From the NCBI RefSeq assembly GCF_007176755.1, contig NZ_BJTV01000008.1:186001-250000 (forward strand): 64,000 nt of DNA, read 5' to 3'. The translations under genes were made by a program, and so were the position numbers. Below, piece after piece: positions 60,377-64,000 of this stretch. Positions within the stretch are counted from its first letter, which is position 1; every line of letters begins with the position of its first letter. The stretch comes from Streptomyces sp. 1-11. GTDB lineage: Bacteria > Actinomycetota > Actinomycetes > Streptomycetales > Streptomycetaceae. Under the pieces are notes generated by a model, which was not told where the DNA came from, searched no databases, and saw only the letters and a program-made list of their open reading frames with translations.

Positions 60377-60700
60377 ATGGACGAGCACCGGCCACCGCGC
60401 ACGACGCCCGACGGACACTACGTCGTCATCGGCGGGCGGCGCTGGCGGGCGACCGACCCGTCCCTTCCCGAGGAGGCCGCCGCCCGCCTGAGACGGCACC
60501 TCATGGCGGCTCGCCGCGCGGTGCGGTCCGCGACCTCCGAGGGGGACCAGCGGGCCGAACGGTCGGCACGCGCACGCGTGCACCGCGCCAAGGTCGCGCT
60601 GGGCGAGCGCGGCGCACCCTGGTGGGAGCAGTCCGGGGCCGAGCGCCGCCGGCGCTGGCAGGACGGACTCGCCCGGCTCGACGCGGACGGGCCGCGATGA
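60377..60700 (+). CDS. Small charged hypothetical protein
   Basis: A 107-residue soluble protein (ATG at 60377; a GTG lies just before). N-terminal strand YVVIGGRRWRATDPSLPEEA, then helical segments rich in Arg, Ala and Glu (ARLRRHLMAARRAVRSATSE; RSARARVHRAKVALGERGAP), ending WWEQSGAERRRRWQDGLARL. Such highly basic helices suggest nucleic-acid binding. It is seen in Streptomyces as a conserved hypothetical type; function is unknown. Confidence 0.7.
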   Translation: MDEHRPPRTTPDGHYVVIGGRRWRATDPSLPEEAAARLRRHLMAARRAVRSATSEGDQRAERSARARVHRAKVALGERGAPWWEQSGAERRRRWQDGLARLDADGPR

Positions 60701-60705
60701 CCCGC

Positions 60706-61500
60706 TCAGGACATCAGGCGCTCCCGGTCCCCCATCACCACGACGGGCCGGGCGGCCGGGTCGAGGGTGCGCAGCAGGGTCCGCATGCCGGACTCCGGGA
60801 TCGTGACGCAGGCGGACGTGCCGTCCCCGTGGTCCAGGTGCAGCCAGATGCCGCCGCCCCGGCCCACGCCCTCGGGCCGGGACCAGTCGTAGGGCGGGGC
60901 GCCCACGAGGCGGTTGTAGTTGATGGCGATGACGTAGTCGAAGTCGTGGGCGTGGGCCGCGTCGTCGGTGATCGTGGAGGCGAAGGCGTGGTCGTCGTGC
61001 CAGTACGGCAGCCGGCTGCCCGGGTTGCCGAGCGTGCCGCCCGCGTCGGTCAGGCCGAACACGCCCACGGGTGTGCGCTCGTCGTCCATGCGGTGGTCCG
61101 CGGTCCAGCCCAGCCTGCCGTTGTGGGCGGGCCAGGCGGCCCGGCGTTCCCATCCCGCGGCCCCCCGCTCGTAAAGCACGAGGAGGCTGTCGGGCGAGTC
61201 GCGGCTGTCGCCGTAGACGACCACGACCTGGCTGGAAGAGGCCGGCACCCGCTGCCACATCCGGTCACCGACCTCAGGCGGGCGCGAGCCAACGGACACC
61301 GGGGGAGGGGCCGACACGGCGGGATGGTTCCTACCCGGCGCGCCACTCGGGCCCTTCGGCTCGTCGGCGTCGCACGCGTCCGTCGCCGCCAGCAGGAGGC
61401 CGCAGGCCAGGGCCGCCCATATGGCGTGCCGCGCCCCACCGCGCCGCGGCCGCCGGGACGTGGACCCCGGGACGGACCCGGTGACTGTGGATTTCCGCAT
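60706..61500 (-). CDS. Exported L,D-transpeptidase-like protein
   Basis: A 264-residue protein. The N-terminus has a basic start and hydrophobic segment (RRGGARHAIWAALACGLLLA, then ATDACDADE), a signal peptide with a possible weak lipobox. The C-terminal domain (about 80-260) matches YkuD-like proteins: VVVYGDSRDSPDSLLVLYER, RMDDERTPVGVFGLTDAGG, then GGGIWLHLDHGDGTSACVTI with catalytic His and Cys. L,D-transpeptidases cross-link peptidoglycan. The usual SHGCxR motif is varied to TSACVTI, so activity is not certain. Confidence 0.75.
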   Translation of the reverse strand: MRKSTVTGSVPGSTSRRPRRGGARHAIWAALACGLLLAATDACDADEPKGPSGAPGRNHPAVSAPPPVSVGSRPPEVGDRMWQRVPASSSQVVVVYGDSRDSPDSLLVLYERGAAGWERRAAWPAHNGRLGWTADHRMDDERTPVGVFGLTDAGGTLGNPGSRLPYWHDDHAFASTITDDAAHAHDFDYVIAINYNRLVGAPPYDWSRPEGVGRGGGIWLHLDHGDGTSACVTIPESGMRTLLRTLDPAARPVVVMGDRERLMS

Positions 61501-61757
61501 GATCAGGATCTTGGGGCGCGCGTCCCGGGCCCGCATCCAGACCCGGCATCCGGCCTAACCCGGTACGGACGCCGCGGGAACCGGTCCCTCGGGCACTCCC
61601 CGTATCGCCGCGCTCACCTGAGGCATTGGGGGTTCACATGTGCAAGTCGACGTGATTGGCCCGGGCTGATCAGGGAACCCGGACCCCGTCGACCGGCCGG
61701 TGCCGACCATTCTCACAGGCGCGCCGGCGGCTGTGGTCCATTCGCAGGGGAGAAGCC

Positions 61758-62951
61758 GTGACACCACGCCTCGGAGCGGAAGAAGAGTTCCATGTACTGG
61801 ACGTGGAGAGCGGCCGACTCGTGCCACGCGCCGCGGAGCTGATAGGGCGTCTGGGCAGACCGGGCTTCACCACCGAGATGCAGCGTTCGGTGGTGGAGAG
61901 CAACAGCGCGGTGCACGACACCCTGGAGGAGCTGTATACCGACCTCGCCTCGGCCCGGTTGCGCCTGGACTCGGCGGCCGCCGGGGCCGGCCTCGCCGTG
62001 GTCGCCGCGGGTACCGTGCCGCTGGCCCGGGTCCGCCCCCTGGACGTCACCGCCGACGCCCGCTACCGCCACATGGCCGACGACTACCGCAGGGTCGCCG
62101 ACGAACAGCTCATCTGCAGCGCGCAGGTCCACGTGGACGTCCCCGACCGGGACACCGCCGTGCGCGCCATGTGCCTGGTGTCGCCCTGGCTGCCGCCGCT
62201 GCTCGCCCTGACGGCCAGCTCGCCCTTCTGGCTGGGCTCCGACACTGGGTACGCGAGCTGGCGGACCATGCTGTGGCAGCGGTGGCCGACCGCCGGCCCG
62301 GCCGGCTGCCACCGGGACGCCGCCGACTACGACAGGGCCCTGGCGGAACTCATCGGCTCGGGCGTCATCAGCGACGCCGGTATGGTCTACCACGACGTCA
62401 GGCCCTCGGCCCACCAGCGCACGCTCGAACTGCGCATCTGCGACGCCTGCCCGCGGACGGAGACCGTGGTGCTGGTCGCGGGCCTCTTCCGGGCCCTGGT
62501 CCGCGAGGCCTGCGAGCGCCTGGCCCAAGCGGACGGCCCGCTGTGCGGCGGCCGGCACGACTGGCTGCGGGCCGCCTCCTGGCGGGCCGCGCGATCGGGC
62601 CTGGAAGGCCAGCTCGTCGACCCCGCGACCCGGCGCGCGGCGCCGGCCCGCACGGTGCTGACCGGCATGCTGGCCCGGCTGCGCCCGGCGCTCGAGGCGT
62701 CCGGCGACTGGAACACCGTGCACGCGCTCCTGGAGGAGGCACTGGCCCACGGGAGCCCCGCGCACCGGCTGCGCCGCGCCGTCCGGGCCGGAGGCCTGCT
62801 CGCCGGCGTCGACACGCTGATCGCCGAGACCCGCGGCGAGCGGCCCGGCGGCCGTCCGGCCGAGCGGCCGGCCCGGGCCACCGCGTGGCAGGGCCCCGTC
62901 CCGGCGCACGTCCCCGGCCACGACAGCGCCGCCCCGGCCCGGACCGCCTGA
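61758..62951 (+). CDS. Carboxylate-amine ligase of the GCS2 (YbdK) type
   Basis: A 397-residue glutamate-cysteine-ligase-like protein. The GTG at 61758 follows GGGGAG. Signatures: LGAEEEFHVLDVESGRLVPR, STLE-type EMQRSVVESNSAVHDTLEEL, then CSAQVHVDVPDRDTAVRAMC and AGMVYHDVRPSAHQRTLELR (metal and ATP ligands). The family joins amino acids through a gamma- or alpha-carboxylate. It is upstream of a small ORF and an asparagine synthase-like gene, in the arrangement linked to the osmolyte N-acetylglutaminylglutamine amide. Its exact part there is unknown. Confidence 0.85.
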   Translation: MTPRLGAEEEFHVLDVESGRLVPRAAELIGRLGRPGFTTEMQRSVVESNSAVHDTLEELYTDLASARLRLDSAAAGAGLAVVAAGTVPLARVRPLDVTADARYRHMADDYRRVADEQLICSAQVHVDVPDRDTAVRAMCLVSPWLPPLLALTASSPFWLGSDTGYASWRTMLWQRWPTAGPAGCHRDAADYDRALAELIGSGVISDAGMVYHDVRPSAHQRTLELRICDACPRTETVVLVAGLFRALVREACERLAQADGPLCGGRHDWLRAASWRAARSGLEGQLVDPATRRAAPARTVLTGMLARLRPALEASGDWNTVHALLEEALAHGSPAHRLRRAVRAGGLLAGVDTLIAETRGERPGGRPAERPARATAWQGPVPAHVPGHDSAAPARTA

Positions 62952-63055
62952 GCCGCACGTCCCGCGGCGCCGGGCCCTCGGCTCGCGCGAGCCGGACGGG
63001 AGCCACCCGGCCGGCCGGGACGCCCCATCCGTCGATCAAGGAGAGTCACGTCCTC

Positions 63056-63202
63056 ATGCACACCTCGCAGCATCCCCCGGCCCCCGACCACCACAGCCCC
63101 GGACGCGCCGCCCGCACGCGCGCGCCCGGGGCCCGGCGCCGGCGCGGCAAACCCGCGCCGCGGCCGGCCCGGTCCGCAGGCAGGGGACGGAGGAGCAGCT
63201 GA
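63056..63202 (+). CDS. 48-residue coupled ORF before the amidotransferase
   Basis: The ATG at 63056 gives MHTSQHPPAPDHHSPGRAAR, a His/Pro-rich start and an Arg-rich tail, ending with a TGA that overlaps the next ATG (TGATG). A GGAGA sequence lies ten bases upstream of the ATG. Could be a true small protein, or a leader that couples translation to the next gene. No family recognised. Very basic composition may simply follow GC content. Confidence 0.5.
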   Translation: MHTSQHPPAPDHHSPGRAARTRAPGARRRRGKPAPRPARSAGRGRRSS

Positions 63203-64000
63203 TGTGCGGAATCAGCGGAGAGATACGTCTCGACGGCGAGAAGCCGGACGTCGCGGCGGTGGAGCGGATGACCGACCGGCTCGCCGCCCGCGGCCCCGAC
63301 GGCCGCGGGGTGTGGTCCCAGGGAGCCGTCGCGCTGGGCCACCGCCGGCTGAAGATCATCGACCTCTCCGACAGCGGCGCCCAGCCCATGACGGACCCGC
63401 GCGCCAGGATCGCCGGCGTCTTCAACGGCTGCGTCTACAACTACCGCGAGCTGCGCGACGAACTGCGGGCGCTGGGCCACGATTTCTTCTCCGACTCCGA
63501 CACCGAGGTCGTGCTCAAGGCCTACCGGCAGTGGGGCGCCGACTGCGTCCGGCACTTCCACGGCATGTTCGCCTTCGCGATCGTCGAGCTGGACAGCGGA
63601 CGGGTCGTGCTGGGCCGCGACCGGCTCGGCATCAAACCGCTGTACCTGACGCAGACCGCCGACCGGCTGCGGTTCGCCTCCTCGCTGCCCGCCCTCCTCG
63701 CGGCCGGCGGCGTGGACACCTCCCTCGACCCGGTGGCCCTGCACCAGTACTTCAGCTGGCACGCCACCGTGACCGCACCGCACACCGTGCTCAACGGCGT
63801 ACGCAAGCTGCCCCCGGCCACGGTGCGCGTCATCGAGGCCGACGGGACCCAGCACGACCACCGTTACTGGCAGCCGTCCCACACCCGCCGGGCCGAGTTC
63901 GCCGCCCTCGGCGCCGAGGATTGGACGGACGCGGTGCTGGACGCGCTGCGCACCGCCGTACGCCGCCGGATGGTGGCCGACGTCCCGGTGGGCGTGCTGC
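63202..64000 (+). CDS. N-acetylglutaminylglutamine amidotransferase-like asparagine synthase (partial)
   Basis: The first 266 codons of an AsnB-like protein; the rest lies beyond the window. The start is ATG at 63202 with Cys2 as the glutaminase nucleophile (MCGISGEIRL). The glutaminase domain has RLAARGPDGRGVWSQGAVAL, GHRRLKIIDLSDSGAQPM, VFNGCVYNYRELRDELRAL, TEVVLKAYRQWGADCVRHF and LGRDRLGIKPLYLTQTADRL. The synthetase domain begins with VPVGVLL, leading to the SGGxDS motif. The wording matches the N-acetylglutaminylglutamine amidotransferase type, which converts the dipeptide to its amide as an osmoprotectant. The dipeptide synthetase gene would be expected next. Confidence 0.85.
   Translation, partial: MCGISGEIRLDGEKPDVAAVERMTDRLAARGPDGRGVWSQGAVALGHRRLKIIDLSDSGAQPMTDPRARIAGVFNGCVYNYRELRDELRALGHDFFSDSDTEVVLKAYRQWGADCVRHFHGMFAFAIVELDSGRVVLGRDRLGIKPLYLTQTADRLRFASSLPALLAAGGVDTSLDPVALHQYFSWHATVTAPHTVLNGVRKLPPATVRVIEADGTQHDHRYWQPSHTRRAEFAALGAEDWTDAVLDALRTAVRRRMVADVPVGVL

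Overview
The window looks like a Streptomyces chromosome. GC is very high, third codon positions are G/C, GTG and TTG starts are common, genes overlap by ATGA, and the families present are typical of the genus (ECF sigma/anti-sigma, SpoIIE-type phosphatase, AnsA-type asparaginase, DUF6924, YtfQ-type ABC transporter, N-acetylglutaminylglutamine system).

Positions 1-16500 are accessory, arm-like DNA. It holds fragments and broken genes: an oxidoreductase tail, a frameshifted SnoaL-like gene butted against an RHS fragment, an AbiEii-type toxin pair interrupted by three in-frame TAG codons, two integrase remnants, and two degenerate IS5-superfamily elements (about 5.0-5.85 kb and 8.73-9.76 kb). 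Among these are intact small genes: a GNAT acetyltransferase, a TTA-containing secreted amidase-like protein with a lipoprotein, GlsB, NUDIX, a nucleotidyltransferase, DUF6924 and membrane proteins.

From 16.5 kb onward the genes are intact. 16.7-18.9 kb: a TetR regulator divergent from an amidase, with a perfect 16-bp palindrome between them. 19.0-27.6 kb: a complete YtfQ-R-T-YjfF-like sugar ABC transporter, a LacI regulator and a divergent secreted GH2 enzyme with a PA14 domain. A shared LacI-like site stands before both the transporter and the GH2 gene, which suggests one regulon for release and import of a galactofuranose- or arabinose-type sugar. 27.8-37 kb: a methyltransferase, MsrA, a GAF/PP2C phosphatase, a VOC protein, an ECF sigma/anti-sigma pair opposite a secreted protein, a short-chain dehydrogenase and an alpha/beta hydrolase. 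37-44.1 kb: an L-asparaginase, then a TetR regulator divergent from a paoABCD-like molybdenum aldehyde oxidoreductase operon, with two copies of a 14-bp palindrome between.

44.2-59.4 kb holds envelope and metabolic genes: a secreted trypsin-like protease, a secreted dipeptidase/amidohydrolase with a discoidin domain, a sulfite-oxidase-like molybdoenzyme, a GH15 enzyme, two EamA-type transporters, a short-chain dehydrogenase, a polysaccharide deacetylase, a diglyceride-glycosyltransferase-like enzyme and a Tat-exported PhoX protein. Several tandem repeats sit at gene ends here. 59.5-64 kb has small stress/membrane proteins, an L,D-transpeptidase-like lipoprotein candidate, and the start of what looks like the N-acetylglutaminylglutamine amide osmolyte cluster (GCS2-type ligase, a 48-residue coupled ORF, and an AsnB-like amidotransferase cut by the window edge).
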